NCBI RefSeq assembly: GCF_010614805.1
Contig: NZ_JAAFZC010000002.1
Coordinates: forward strand, 124,001-188,000
DNA from: Pseudooceanicola aestuarii
GTDB taxonomy: Bacteria > Pseudomonadota > Alphaproteobacteria > Rhodobacterales > Rhodobacteraceae
DNA: 64,000 bases
Direction of reading: 5' to 3'
A program made the translations under genes and the position numbers. The notes under the pieces were generated by a model. The model was not told the origin of the DNA. It ran no database searches and saw only the letters and a list, made by a program, of their open reading frames with translations. Shown one piece after another: positions 43,340-52,458 of the stretch. The stretch's first letter is position 1. The number at the start of each line of letters is the position of its first letter.

Positions 43340-43641
43340 GACCTGGTGTCCCGTTCTGGCCCGCTGTCTGGCCTTCCTGCATGGCAGAGGTCCGGCGCTG
43401 TTGCAATCGCTTTGCGCGCCCGGCCCCCGCTGTCGCGGCACTGCGGCGGCGCACTGCCTGCCGCGGTGGCAGCGCCGCGCGATTTGCCCGCTGACACCGT
43501 GCCAAAGCCGCGCGCCGCCGCCCCCTTCGGGCGTCAAATACCGCCGCCGGAGGCATGGCGCGCAGCGCCATCCCCTGTCAGGCCCGAACCGCCGCCCCGG
43601 CGCCCCCGCGCCGTGCCGTGCCGTGTCGGCGTTGCCGCGAT
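43340..43641. other. Intergenic region between holC and trkA
   Basis: 302 bp with no gene. It contains the third copy of the intergenic palindromic element and is otherwise GC-rich and low in signal. The trkA promoter is expected in its left third; none stands out. Confidence 0.5.
43520..43571. repeat. Intergenic palindromic element, copy 3
   Basis: The core is GCCCCCTTCGGGCGTCAAA continuing TACCGCCGCCGGAGGC (43520-43554), followed by the palindrome ATGGCGC-GCA-GCGCCAT (43555-43571). It lies 70 bp beyond the holC stop on the same side as in the other copies. Confidence 0.8.
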
Positions 43642-44109
43642 TTACCCGGCCGGGCGTTCCGCCTTCTTCTCCCAGCGGCCACTTTCCTCCGACCAGTATT
43701 GCGCGCCGCAGCCCGCACCGGTCAGGGCCTTCCACTGCCCGCGTGCCAGATTCAGGGCGTCCTGATCATTGCCGTCAAAGATCACGCAGGCCCGTTTCAG
43801 CCCGCCGATCTCGGCCGGGTCCAGCTCCGCCCCGTCCAGACACATCAGGCAATCGGGGGAATTCTCCGCCGCCATGGCCGTGGTCAGCAGCACGGGCTGG
43901 CGCGCGGCATGGGGTTGACCGGCACGACCATGGGGCAGGAAATCTTCCTCGGCGCCCAGCCACAGCCGCTCGTCCAGCCAGTCCATCCGCGCCGCATCGC
44001 GGCCCCGCACCGCCACCCGCCACCCGGCTTGAAGCGACCGGCGCAGCAATTGCGCCAGCGCAGCCTCTGCCGCCGATCGGGTCAGGTGGTAAAAATAGAC
44101 TTCGGCCAC
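43642..44109 (-). CDS. holC: DNA polymerase III subunit chi (HolC)
   Basis: Chi subunit of the replicative clamp-loader complex, which links it to SSB. 155 residues. The N-terminal pattern EVYFYHLTRSAAEAALAQLL and the internal RMDWLDERLWLGAEEDFLPHG (about 41-60) are the conserved HolC features. It is downstream of pepA with an 84-bp gap that contains a G/C-run hairpin; pepA-holC linkage is widely conserved. Confidence 0.94.
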   Translation of the reverse strand: MAEVYFYHLTRSAAEAALAQLLRRSLQAGWRVAVRGRDAARMDWLDERLWLGAEEDFLPHGRAGQPHAARQPVLLTTAMAAENSPDCLMCLDGAELDPAEIGGLKRACVIFDGNDQDALNLARGQWKALTGAGCGAQYWSEESGRWEKKAERPAG

Positions 44110-44159
44110 GCCGCACGCCTCCAGTTGGTCCGCGATCCGATCCGCGGCATGTCTTGCGG

Positions 44160-44185
44160 CCGGGGGGGGCGCGATGCCCCCCCGG
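44160..44185 (-). terminator. G-run/C-run hairpin between pepA and holC
   Basis: CCGGGGGGG and CCCCCCCGG form a 9-bp stem with an 8-nt loop, 8 bp after the pepA stop on the minus strand. No U-run follows. The homopolymer runs (8 G, 7 C) are likely slippage-prone. Confidence 0.5.
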
Positions 44186-44193
44186 TCCTGGCC

Positions 44194-45666
44194 TCACTCC
44201 GTCTCGAAGCTGTCGCGAACCAGCCGGTCCAGCGCCATCACGCCCCAGCCGGTCGCGCCTTTGGGCGCCAGCATCGTGTCGGATTTCACACTGGCCACCC
44301 CGGCGATGTCGAGGTGGATCCAGGGCGTCTCCTCCTTCACGAACCGTTTGAGGTATTGCGCCGCCGTGATCGACCCGGCCGGGCGGCCGCCCACGTTCTT
44401 CATGTCGGCGATGCGGCTTTTCAACTGGTCGTCATAGGCCTGGCCCAACGGCATCCGCCAGGCGCCTTCGCCCTCGGCCTCCGCCGCCTTGAGGAAGGCG
44501 TTGCACAGCGTGTCGTCGTTGGAAAAGACACCGGCATTCTCGTGGCCAAGCCCGATGATGATCGCGCCGGTCAGGGTGGCAAGATCGATCATGCCGCGCG
44601 GGGCAAACCGATCCTGCGCGTACCACATCACGTCACACAGGACCAGGCGCCCCTCCGCATCGGTGTTGATCACCTCCACCGTATCGCCCTTCATGGAGGT
44701 CACGACATCGCCGGGCCGCATCGCGGTGCTGGAGGGCATGTTCTCGACCAGCCCGACCAGGCCCACGACATTGGCCTTGGCCTTGCGCAGGGCCAGGGTC
44801 TTCATCACGCCCGACACGACGCCCGCGCCCCCCATGTCCATGGTCATGTCTTCCATGCCACCTGCGGGTTTCAGGCTGATCCCGCCGGTGTCGAAGACAA
44901 CGCCCTTGCCGATCAGCGCCAGCGGGGCTTCGTCATCGGCGCCGTTCTTCCACTGCATGACCACCACCTTGGACGGGCTGGCCGATCCCTGGCCCACGGC
45001 AAGCAGGCAGCCCATGCCCAGTTCTTCCAGCCGGTCCTCCTCCAGCACCTCGACCTCGACACCCAGATCGGCGAGGGCGGTCAGCTGGGCGGCGAATTCC
45101 GAAGTGGTCAGCACATTGGCCGGCGCGTTGACCAGATCGCGGGTGAAGAACGTGCCCTGCGCCACGGCGCGGGCGGTGTCCAGCGCGGAAGTCACGGTTT
45201 CGGCATTGGGACACATCAGCACGACATCACCGCGCGGGTCGGATTTCTCGGTCCGCTGGGCGTCGTATTCATAGGCGCGCATCATCAGGCCAAGGGCCAT
45301 GTCGGACAGGTTCTTCAGCGGGCCGGTGACGATGGTCAGCCCGCCCTTGCCGGCCTGTTTGGCCAAAGCGGCCCCGGCCTTTCGCGCCTCTGCGGCGGCG
45401 GCACGGCGCGGCAGGCACAGCACATCGACCGCCTCCGCTTCCAGCCCGGCAGGCCAGGCCAGGCTGACCAGCTCGCCTGCCTTGCGCTCGGCAAAGCCGT
45501 CGCTGTCCAGCAGCCGTTTCAATGCGCCGCGCATGGTGCGGTTCAGGCGGCGGGCATGGGCGGGCAGCGCGGCGGTCGGGTCCAGCACCACGGCGATCCG
45601 GCCGGTGGCCGTGCTCAGGCTGTCCAGATCGTGGTCCTGGGCGGAAATGCGGAGGGGGTCTGTCAC
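44194..45666 (-). CDS. pepA: Leucyl aminopeptidase (M17 family)
   Basis: Two-metal cytosolic aminopeptidase that releases N-terminal residues. 490 residues. The catalytic C-terminal domain contains GKGVVFDTGGISLKPAGGM (metal-binding Lys/Asp) and the family signature NTDAEGRLVLCD; the DLVNAPANVLT segment is also typical. The start ATG at 45666 is preceded by GAAGGAGCGACCCG. It is divergent from lptF across 249 bp and co-directional with holC. Confidence 0.97.
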   Translation of the reverse strand: MTDPLRISAQDHDLDSLSTATGRIAVVLDPTAALPAHARRLNRTMRGALKRLLDSDGFAERKAGELVSLAWPAGLEAEAVDVLCLPRRAAAAEARKAGAALAKQAGKGGLTIVTGPLKNLSDMALGLMMRAYEYDAQRTEKSDPRGDVVLMCPNAETVTSALDTARAVAQGTFFTRDLVNAPANVLTTSEFAAQLTALADLGVEVEVLEEDRLEELGMGCLLAVGQGSASPSKVVVMQWKNGADDEAPLALIGKGVVFDTGGISLKPAGGMEDMTMDMGGAGVVSGVMKTLALRKAKANVVGLVGLVENMPSSTAMRPGDVVTSMKGDTVEVINTDAEGRLVLCDVMWYAQDRFAPRGMIDLATLTGAIIIGLGHENAGVFSNDDTLCNAFLKAAEAEGEGAWRMPLGQAYDDQLKSRIADMKNVGGRPAGSITAAQYLKRFVKEETPWIHLDIAGVASVKSDTMLAPKGATGWGVMALDRLVRDSFETE

Positions 45667-45915
45667 TCGGGTCGCTCCTTCGGTTGACCGGATGGTTGGG
45701 CACCAGGCCGGGTGGGTGGTCCTGCACCGTCCCGGCGCCGGGGTCCGGCGGGCCCGTGCAGGGGCACATGGCCGGGCGGGCGCGGCGGAGGCTACCCCTG
45801 CCGCCGGGATTTGACCAGATTGCAGTTTTCCCGACCGGGTTAATCCGCTAACTTGCGCCCAGCCCCGGCTGACGGGCTATATGATGTAACGACCGGCACG
45901 GCGACAGGGGGACAT
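45667..45915. other. Divergent promoter region between pepA and lptF
   Basis: 249 bp with no gene. Near lptF a TATATGAT sequence (45878-45885) could be a -10 element, about 30 bp before the lptF GTG, but no good -35 is seen. The pepA side is very GC-rich. Confidence 0.4.
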
Positions 45916-47094
45916 GTGGCGCGATTCGACAGATATCTGCTGTCGCAGCTTCTGATCCTGTTCGGGTTCTTTGCCCTGGTCCTGGTGGCGATCTACTGGA
46001 TCAACAATGCGGTGCGCCTGTTCGACCGGCTGATCGCCGACGGCCAGACTGCGGCGGTGTTCCTGGAATTCTCCGCCCTGACCCTGCCGAACGTGATCCG
46101 CATCACGCTACCGATGTCGGCCTTTGCCGCTGCTGTCTACGTCACCAACCGCCTGTCCAGCGAAAGTGAACTGGTGGTGATGCAGGCCACCGGGTTTTCC
46201 CCGTGGCGGCTGGCGCGGCCGGTGCTGTATTTCGGGTTGATCATCGGCGCGGTCATGTCGCTGATGACCCATTACCTGGCGCCGCAGGCCCAGGCCCAGA
46301 TGACCCTGCGCAACCGAGAGATCGCCAACAACCTGACCGCCCGCCTGCTGACGGAGGGCAGTTTTCTGCACCCTTCCGACGGGGTGACGTTCTTCATCCG
46401 CGAGATCACCGCCGATGGCGCGCTGCTGGACATCTTCCTGTCCGACCGGCGCGATCCGGCGGAACCGCGCAGCTATACCGCCACCCGCGCCTATATCGTC
46501 GCGGCGGAGGACGATTCCGATGACGTGGCAGGCGGCGAGGCCCAGGGCCAGATCAAGCTGGTGATGCTGGACGGGCTGGCGCAGACTCTGGATGCCACGA
46601 CCGAGCGATTGTTTACCACGCATTTCGCGGAATTCTCCTATGACATCACGGCCATGGTACGGCGCGATTCGATGGGCGCGGAGGCGGTGCGCAACCTGTC
46701 GACACGGATGTTGCTGTTCAATCCGCAGCGGGCGCAGGATCTGACCGGAAGCTCGCGCGGGCTGATCGCGCAGGAGGCGCATGGCCGGTTCCAGCAGGCG
46801 CTGCTGTGCCTCGTGGCGGCACTGGTCGGCTTTGCCGCGCTCATCGTCGGCGGATTCTCGCGCTTCGGGGTCTGGCGGCAGATCATCATGGCGGTGCTGA
46901 TCCTGGTAGTGATCAAGTTCGTCGAGGGCATCGTGACCGACCCGGTGCGCCAGAACGCGGCGATGTGGCCGCTGATCTACGTGCCGACGCTGGTCGGCAT
47001 GGCGATCACGGCGCTGCTGCTGTGGATCGCGGGCCGGCCCCGGCGGGTGCGCCGCGGCGGCGCGCCCGATCCGGCTGCGGAGGCGCCGGCATGA
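45916..47094 (+). CDS. lptF: LPS export ABC transporter permease LptF
   Basis: Inner-membrane permease of the LptB2FG complex that extracts LPS for transport to the outer membrane. 392 residues from the GTG at 45916, preceded by AGGGGGA; the upstream in-frame TTG is rejected. Membrane segments lie near residues 10-30, 56-76, 97-117 and in the C-terminal 130 residues, separated by the periplasmic beta-jellyroll. The YjgP/YjgQ pattern LLSQLLILFGFFALVLVAI opens the protein and SSESELVVMQATGFSPWRL (about 80-98) is the coupling region. It overlaps lptG by 4 bp. Confidence 0.94.
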   Translation: MARFDRYLLSQLLILFGFFALVLVAIYWINNAVRLFDRLIADGQTAAVFLEFSALTLPNVIRITLPMSAFAAAVYVTNRLSSESELVVMQATGFSPWRLARPVLYFGLIIGAVMSLMTHYLAPQAQAQMTLRNREIANNLTARLLTEGSFLHPSDGVTFFIREITADGALLDIFLSDRRDPAEPRSYTATRAYIVAAEDDSDDVAGGEAQGQIKLVMLDGLAQTLDATTERLFTTHFAEFSYDITAMVRRDSMGAEAVRNLSTRMLLFNPQRAQDLTGSSRGLIAQEAHGRFQQALLCLVAALVGFAALIVGGFSRFGVWRQIIMAVLILVVIKFVEGIVTDPVRQNAAMWPLIYVPTLVGMAITALLLWIAGRPRRVRRGGAPDPAAEAPA

Positions 47095-48191
47095 TCCTGA
47101 ACCTCTATTTCGCGCGCCGCTTCCTGCGCGCCTTCCTGTCGCTGGCGCTGGTCTTTGCCCTTCTCACCGCCACCATCGACCTGGTGGAGCAGATGCGGCG
47201 GCTGGCGTCGTCCGACGTGCGGCTGGGCCAGATCATCGAGTTGACGGCCCTGAATGTGCCGAAGGGGATCTACGACATCCTGCCGCTGATCATGATCCTG
47301 GCCACTGTCTGGCTGTTCCTGGCGCTGGCGCGGTCGTCGGAACTGGTGGTGGTGCGGGCCTCCGGGCGGTCGGCGTTGCGGCAATTGCTGTCGCCGCTGG
47401 TGGTGGCGGGTCTGATCGGCGTCGCCGCCGTGGCGGTTATGAACCCGCTGGTGGCCGCGACGTCGAAACGCTTTGACACCCTGCTTGAGCAATACCGCTC
47501 CGGCGGGAGCGACACGTTCTCCGTCTCCGCCGAAGGGCTGTGGCTGCGGCAGGGCGACGAGAACGGCCAGACCGTGATCCGCGCCGCCCGTGCCAATGCC
47601 ACCGGGACCGAACTCTATGACGTTACCATGCTGACCTACGGCCCGGAACAGCCCGGCCCGATCCGCCGGATCGAGGCCCGGCGCGCCCGGCTGACCGACG
47701 GCGCCTGGGATCTGACGGGGGTCAAATTGTGGCCGCTGGCGCAGGGGCTGAACCCGGAGGCCGACGCGGAACGGCATGACACGTTCTCCCTGCCCTCTTC
47801 CCTGACGCAGGAGCGAATTCGCGACAGTTTCGGCGCCCCTTCGGTAATCCCGATCTGGCAATTGCCGGCCTATATCGCCCAGCTGGAGCAATCGGGCTTT
47901 TCCGCGCGCCGCCATATCGTCTGGCTGAACATGGAACTGGCCCGGCCGCTGTTCCTGATGGCGGTGATGCTGATCTCTGCCGCCTTCACCATGCGCCATG
48001 TCCGGTTCGGCAAGACCGGGATTTCGGTCTTGGCTGCGGTGCTTCTGGGCTTTACGCTCTATTATATCCGCAATTTCGCGCAGATCCTGGGGGAGAACGG
48101 CCAGATCCCCATCATGCTGGCCGCCTGGGCCCCGCCCGGCGCCTCGTTTTTGCTGGCCCTGGGGCTGGTTTTGCATATGGAGGACGGGTGA
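47091..48191 (+). CDS. lptG: LPS export ABC transporter permease LptG
   Basis: Partner permease of LptF. 366 residues. The start is FARRFLRAFLSLALVFAL, the coupling-helix region is ARSSELVVVRASGRSALRQL (about 80-99) and four membrane segments are visible in the last 110 residues. The ATG at 47091 overlaps the lptF stop (ATGA), and the lptD start overlaps its stop (TGATG), so the three genes form one coupled unit. The ATPase LptB is encoded elsewhere. Confidence 0.94.
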   Translation: MILNLYFARRFLRAFLSLALVFALLTATIDLVEQMRRLASSDVRLGQIIELTALNVPKGIYDILPLIMILATVWLFLALARSSELVVVRASGRSALRQLLSPLVVAGLIGVAAVAVMNPLVAATSKRFDTLLEQYRSGGSDTFSVSAEGLWLRQGDENGQTVIRAARANATGTELYDVTMLTYGPEQPGPIRRIEARRARLTDGAWDLTGVKLWPLAQGLNPEADAERHDTFSLPSSLTQERIRDSFGAPSVIPIWQLPAYIAQLEQSGFSARRHIVWLNMELARPLFLMAVMLISAAFTMRHVRFGKTGISVLAAVLLGFTLYYIRNFAQILGENGQIPIMLAAWAPPGASFLLALGLVLHMEDG

Positions 48192-50344
48192 TGCGCGGTC
48201 TTCTTCTGGTGATTCTCGCGGCGCTGCTGCCCGGCCTGGCCCGGGCGCAGCAGGCCGCCTCCGGTGCCGAAACGGTGCCCGCGATGCTGATCGCCGATCG
48301 CGTGTTCCTGGAAGGGCGCGACCGCGTCGTGGCCGAAGGCGCGGTGGAGGCGCTTCAGGACGGCACCCGTCTGACCGCCACGCGCATCATCTACGACCAG
48401 AACCGCGACCTGCTGACCATCGAGGGGCCGATCACCCTGATCGAAGGCCCGGACCAGGTGATCCTGGCCGACAGCGGCGAGATCGACGCCGAGCTGCGCA
48501 ACGGCCTGCTGATCGGTGCCCGCGCCGTGCTGAACCAGCAGTTGCAACTGGCCGCCTACCAGCTGAACCGCGTCAACGGCGACACCTCGCAATTCTACAA
48601 GGCCACCGTTTCCAGCTGCAAGGTCTGCGGCAATGGCCCGCCGCTATGGCAGTTCCGCGCCCGCCGCATCGTCCATGACGAGGAGGCCCGCCAGCTATAC
48701 CTGGACGACGCCCGGTTCGAGGTCATGGGCCTGCCGATCCTCTATCTTCCGCGCCTGCGGATGCCCGATCCCAGCCAGGACCGCGCCACCGGTTTCCTGA
48801 TGCCGGCGATCAAGCGGAACTCGCTGCTCGGGACCGGGGTGAAACTGCCCTATTTCATCGCCATCGACCCACAGCGCGACCTGACCCTGACGCCCTATGT
48901 GGCGCAGAACACCAAGACACTGGAATTCACGTACCGGCACGCCTTTGCCACCGGGCGCCTGGCGATTGCCGGTGCCGTCTCCAGTGATACGCTGCGCCCC
49001 GGCGATCCGCGTGGATACCTTGAGGCGGTCGGCCGCTTTGCCCTGCCCCGCGACTTCATCCTGGCTTTCGATGTCGAACTGGTGGGCGACGATGCCTACC
49101 TGTCCAATTACGGCTATTCCGACAAGGACCGGCTGGACAGCGAGGCCCGCGTCTTCCGGGTCGCGCGGGACGAATACATCGCCGGCAGCGTCACCTATTT
49201 CCACACCCTGCGCACCACCGAGGACAACGCCACCATCCCCTCCCTGATCGGGGATTTCGACTACGAACGGCGGTTTTTTCCGGCAAAGCTGGGCGGCGAA
49301 GTCAGGCTGGGCGCGGATGTGCACAGCCACTACCGCTATTCCGATCTGGCCTATGACAGCACCGACAGCGACAGCGTCACCGACGGGCGGGATGTCACCC
49401 GGCTGACCTTCAACGCCGACTGGCGCCGCAGCTTTACCCTGCCCGCCGGCCTGCGGGCCGAGCTGTTCACCGGGGTGGAGGCCACGGCCTTTCGCACCGC
49501 GCAGGATCTGGCGCTGCCGGTATCGGAGGCCGGGATCAGCCCCACCGCTGCCGTCACCCTGCGTTGGCCCTGGGTGCGCGCGGGCGCCGGGGCGCGCCAC
49601 GTGATCGAACCGGTGGCCCAGGTCGCCTGGACCGGCGGCGATGATCTGGATGTGGCCAATGACGAAAGCACCCGCATCGATTTCGACGAGGGCAACCTGC
49701 TGTCGCTGTCGCGCTTTACCGCCGATGACCGGGTGGAACGCGGGTTGCGCGGCGCCTTCGGTCTGTCCTGGTCACGGTTCGATCCCGAAGGCTGGTCCAG
49801 CCGGCTGGTGCTGGGCACCGTGCTGCGCGACGATGCGGATGACGATTTCACCGTCTCCTCCGGGCTGCGGGGCACGACATCGGACCTGTTGATCGCCGGG
49901 CAGCTGCGCACCGCGCAGGGGCTTGTGCTGACCGCGCGGGGCCTGTTCGACAACCGGATGGAGGCCACAAAGGCCGAGGCCCGCGCCAATTTCAACTGGC
50001 GCAACGCCGCCTTTGGCGCCTCCTATGTCTGGCTGGATGCCGATGCGGATGAAGACCGCGCCGCGGTGGTGTCGGAATGGACGCTGGACGGCAGCTTTCC
50101 GATTGTCCGCCATTGGTCGGGCAGCGTGAATTTCCGCTATGACGTCGCCTCCAACGACGCGGTATCGGCCGGGCTGGGCCTCGCCTACCAGAACGAATGC
50201 CTCGACGTGTCGCTTTCGCTCTCGCGCAACTTCACCTCTTCCACTATCGTGACGCCATCAACGGATTTTGCCTTTCTCGTCGGTTTGCGCGGCTTCTCCG
50301 CCCAGACCGCAGACAGCAAAATCGCCCGGACATGCAGGAACTGA
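48191..50344 (+). CDS. lptD: LPS-assembly outer membrane protein LptD
   Basis: Outer-membrane beta-barrel that inserts LPS into the outer leaflet. 717 residues. A signal peptide (residues 1-20, cleavage at ARAQ) is followed by an OstA/LptA-like jellyroll (about 30-190) and a C-terminal barrel. Paired cysteines are present at both ends: CKVC in the N-terminal part and single cysteines in NECLDVSL and at the extreme C-terminus (TCRN), consistent with the interdomain disulfides of LptD. It is shorter than E. coli LptD (about 784), as is normal in Rhodobacteraceae. Confidence 0.93.
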   Translation: MRGLLLVILAALLPGLARAQQAASGAETVPAMLIADRVFLEGRDRVVAEGAVEALQDGTRLTATRIIYDQNRDLLTIEGPITLIEGPDQVILADSGEIDAELRNGLLIGARAVLNQQLQLAAYQLNRVNGDTSQFYKATVSSCKVCGNGPPLWQFRARRIVHDEEARQLYLDDARFEVMGLPILYLPRLRMPDPSQDRATGFLMPAIKRNSLLGTGVKLPYFIAIDPQRDLTLTPYVAQNTKTLEFTYRHAFATGRLAIAGAVSSDTLRPGDPRGYLEAVGRFALPRDFILAFDVELVGDDAYLSNYGYSDKDRLDSEARVFRVARDEYIAGSVTYFHTLRTTEDNATIPSLIGDFDYERRFFPAKLGGEVRLGADVHSHYRYSDLAYDSTDSDSVTDGRDVTRLTFNADWRRSFTLPAGLRAELFTGVEATAFRTAQDLALPVSEAGISPTAAVTLRWPWVRAGAGARHVIEPVAQVAWTGGDDLDVANDESTRIDFDEGNLLSLSRFTADDRVERGLRGAFGLSWSRFDPEGWSSRLVLGTVLRDDADDDFTVSSGLRGTTSDLLIAGQLRTAQGLVLTARGLFDNRMEATKAEARANFNWRNAAFGASYVWLDADADEDRAAVVSEWTLDGSFPIVRHWSGSVNFRYDVASNDAVSAGLGLAYQNECLDVSLSLSRNFTSSTIVTPSTDFAFLVGLRGFSAQTADSKIARTCRN

Positions 50345-50355
50345 GACAGGCCAAG

Positions 50356-51600
50356 ATGACCAGAACCGCGCACAATTCGATTCTCCACCGCCTCGCGATC
50401 CTTCCGCTGATGGCGCTGGCCCTGCTGATGACGGCACCACAGACCCTGGCACAGGGCATGTTCGGCCCGGTGATCAAGGTCAACGACAGCGTCATCACCG
50501 GCTATGAACTGGATCAGCGGATCCGGTTCCTGACCCTGCTGCGCGCCCCCGGCAACATTCCCGACCTGGCCCGTGAACAGCTGATCAGCGACCGCATCCA
50601 GATCGCCGCCGCCGCCCGCGCCGACGTCGAGCCTTCCGAAGAGGACATCCAGGGCGGCATCCGCGAATTCGCCGGCCGCGCGGACATGGAGCCGGACCAG
50701 TTCATCGCGGCCCTGGCCCAGGGCGGTGTCGAGGAACAGACCCTGCGCGATTTCATCCGCTCCGGCGTGGCCTGGCGGGCCTTTGTCCGGGCGCGGTTCG
50801 GCAACAGCTACACCCCCAGCCCGGCCGATGTGGACCGCGCGCGCGCCGGGCTGACCGGTGACGGCAACGTGCGGGTTCTGATCTCGGAGATTTTCGTGCC
50901 GCTGAGCATGGGCGCCGACCGGGCGCAGGCTCTGGCCGCCGAAATCTCGGGCGCATCCTCGATCGAGGCCTTCGCCAGCTATGCCCGCCGCTATTCCGCC
51001 GCCCCCACGGGCCAGCGCGGCGGCAAGGTCAACTGGATCCCCCTTGCCCAGCTTCCGCCGCAACTGCGGCCTGTGATCCTGGGCCTGGGCGTCGGCGAAG
51101 TTTCGCAGCCGATCCCGGTCGAAGGCGCGCTGGCGCTGTTCCAACTGCGCGCCATTCAGGAGGCCGCGTCCCAGCAGCGCGCATATGACGAGATCGACTA
51201 CGCCATGTATTATATCGCCGGCGGCCGCAGCGCCCCGGCCCTGTCCGCCGCCGCCAGGCTGGACGCGCAGATCGACACCTGTGACGACCTTTACGGCGTG
51301 GCCAAGGGTCAGCCGGAAACCGTGCTGGAGCGCGTCAGCGCAAAGCCGGCCGAAATTCCCGCCGACATCGGCCTGGAACTGGCCAAGCTGGACGCCGGCG
51401 AAGTCTCCACCGCGCTGACCCGCAACGGCGGTGAGACTCTGGTCTTCCTGATGCTGTGCAACCGTCTGCCGCAGGGCGCGGGCGACATCCCCGCCGACGA
51501 GATCGCGCTGCAACTGAAGAACGGCTACCTCTCCTCTTATGCCGACACCTACCTGGCGCAGCTGCGGGCCGAGGCGCGCATCATCGAGGTCGGCGGCTGA
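50356..51600 (+). CDS. surA: Periplasmic chaperone / peptidyl-prolyl isomerase SurA
   Basis: Periplasmic chaperone for outer-membrane proteins such as LptD. 414 residues from the ATG at 50356, 11 bp after lptD. A signal peptide (hydrophobic residues 12-28, cleavage near TLAQG) is followed by the SurA N-terminal domain (KVNDSVITGYELDQRIRFL) and one parvulin-like domain (about residues 170-275, VRVLISEIFVPLS and QRGGKVNWIPLAQLPPQL). Only one isomerase domain is visible. The ATG lacks a strong ribosome site. Confidence 0.9.
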   Translation: MTRTAHNSILHRLAILPLMALALLMTAPQTLAQGMFGPVIKVNDSVITGYELDQRIRFLTLLRAPGNIPDLAREQLISDRIQIAAAARADVEPSEEDIQGGIREFAGRADMEPDQFIAALAQGGVEEQTLRDFIRSGVAWRAFVRARFGNSYTPSPADVDRARAGLTGDGNVRVLISEIFVPLSMGADRAQALAAEISGASSIEAFASYARRYSAAPTGQRGGKVNWIPLAQLPPQLRPVILGLGVGEVSQPIPVEGALALFQLRAIQEAASQQRAYDEIDYAMYYIAGGRSAPALSAAARLDAQIDTCDDLYGVAKGQPETVLERVSAKPAEIPADIGLELAKLDAGEVSTALTRNGGETLVFLMLCNRLPQGAGDIPADEIALQLKNGYLSSYADTYLAQLRAEARIIEVGG

Positions 51601-51603
51601 CCC

Positions 51604-52458
51604 ATGGCCGCCATCGACGGGCTGCCACCCCTGCGGGAGGTCATCACCACCCACGGATTGGCTGCCAGGAAAAGTCTGGGCCAGAACTTCCTGCTGGATC
51701 TGAACCTGACCGCCAAGATCGCGCGACAGGCCGGTGATCTGTCGCAATGCGACGTGCTGGAGATCGGCCCCGGCCCCGGCGGCCTGACCCGTGGCCTGCT
51801 GGCCGAAGGCGCGCGCCGGGTGCTGGCGGTGGAGAAGGACGCCCGCTGCCTGCCCGCGCTGGAAGAGATCGCGCGGGCCTATCCCGGCCGTCTTGAGGTG
51901 ATCGAGGGCGACGCGCTGAAGATCGACCCGTTGGCCCACCTGACCCCGCCGATCCGCATCGCTGCCAATCTGCCCTATAACGTGGGCACCGAATTGCTGG
52001 TGCGCTGGCTGACCCCGCCGCAATGGCCGCCGGTCTGGCAAAGCCTGACGCTGATGTTCCAGCGCGAGGTCGCGGAACGGATCACTGCCCTGCCCGGCTC
52101 CAAGGCCTATGGCCGTCTGGCCATCCTGTCGCAATGGCGCGCCGATGCGCGGATCGTGCTGTCCCTCCCGCCTGAGGCCTTTACCCCCGCACCCAAGGTT
52201 TCCTCGGCGGTGGTGCATCTGACGGCGCTGGCCGAACCGCGCTATCCCGCCGATCCGGCCATGCTGTCACGGTTGACGGCGACGGCCTTTCAGCAGCGGC
52301 GCAAGATGCTGCGCGCCGCGCTGAAAGGCATGGCACCGGGGATCGAGGATCACCTGCGGGCCGTGGATATCGATCCGACCGCGCGGGCCGAAACGCTGGA
52401 GCTGTCGCAATTCTGCGCGCTGGCCCGGCAGCTCAGTACCGCCCGCGCCGCCGGCTAG
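51604..52458 (+). CDS. rsmA: 16S rRNA dimethyladenosine transferase RsmA (KsgA)
   Basis: SAM-dependent enzyme that dimethylates two adjacent adenosines near the 3' end of 16S rRNA. 284 residues. Motifs are [10 protein letters not shown] (23-32), [13 protein letters not shown] (motif I) and AANLPYN (motif IV, catalytic). It begins 3 bp after surA. In most relatives pdxA lies between these genes; it is missing here. Its stop codon shares a CTAG palindrome with the convergent flavoprotein gene. Confidence 0.96.
   Translation: MAAIDGLPPLREVITTHGLAARKSLGQNFLLDLNLTAKIARQAGDLSQCDVLEIGPGPGGLTRGLLAEGARRVLAVEKDARCLPALEEIARAYPGRLEVIEGDALKIDPLAHLTPPIRIAANLPYNVGTELLVRWLTPPQWPPVWQSLTLMFQREVAERITALPGSKAYGRLAILSQWRADARIVLSLPPEAFTPAPKVSSAVVHLTALAEPRYPADPAMLSRLTATAFQQRRKMLRAALKGMAPGIEDHLRAVDIDPTARAETLELSQFCALARQLSTARAAG

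Noticed and set aside
43340..43735. 132-codon N-terminal extension of trkA
   Set aside because: It runs through the dispersed repeat and into holC. TrkA proteins start at MKVIICGAGQVGW.
52455..52458. Shared CTAG stop codons of rsmA and the flavoprotein gene
   Set aside because: A 4-bp convergent overlap through a palindromic CTAG is a common coincidence and needs no special explanation.
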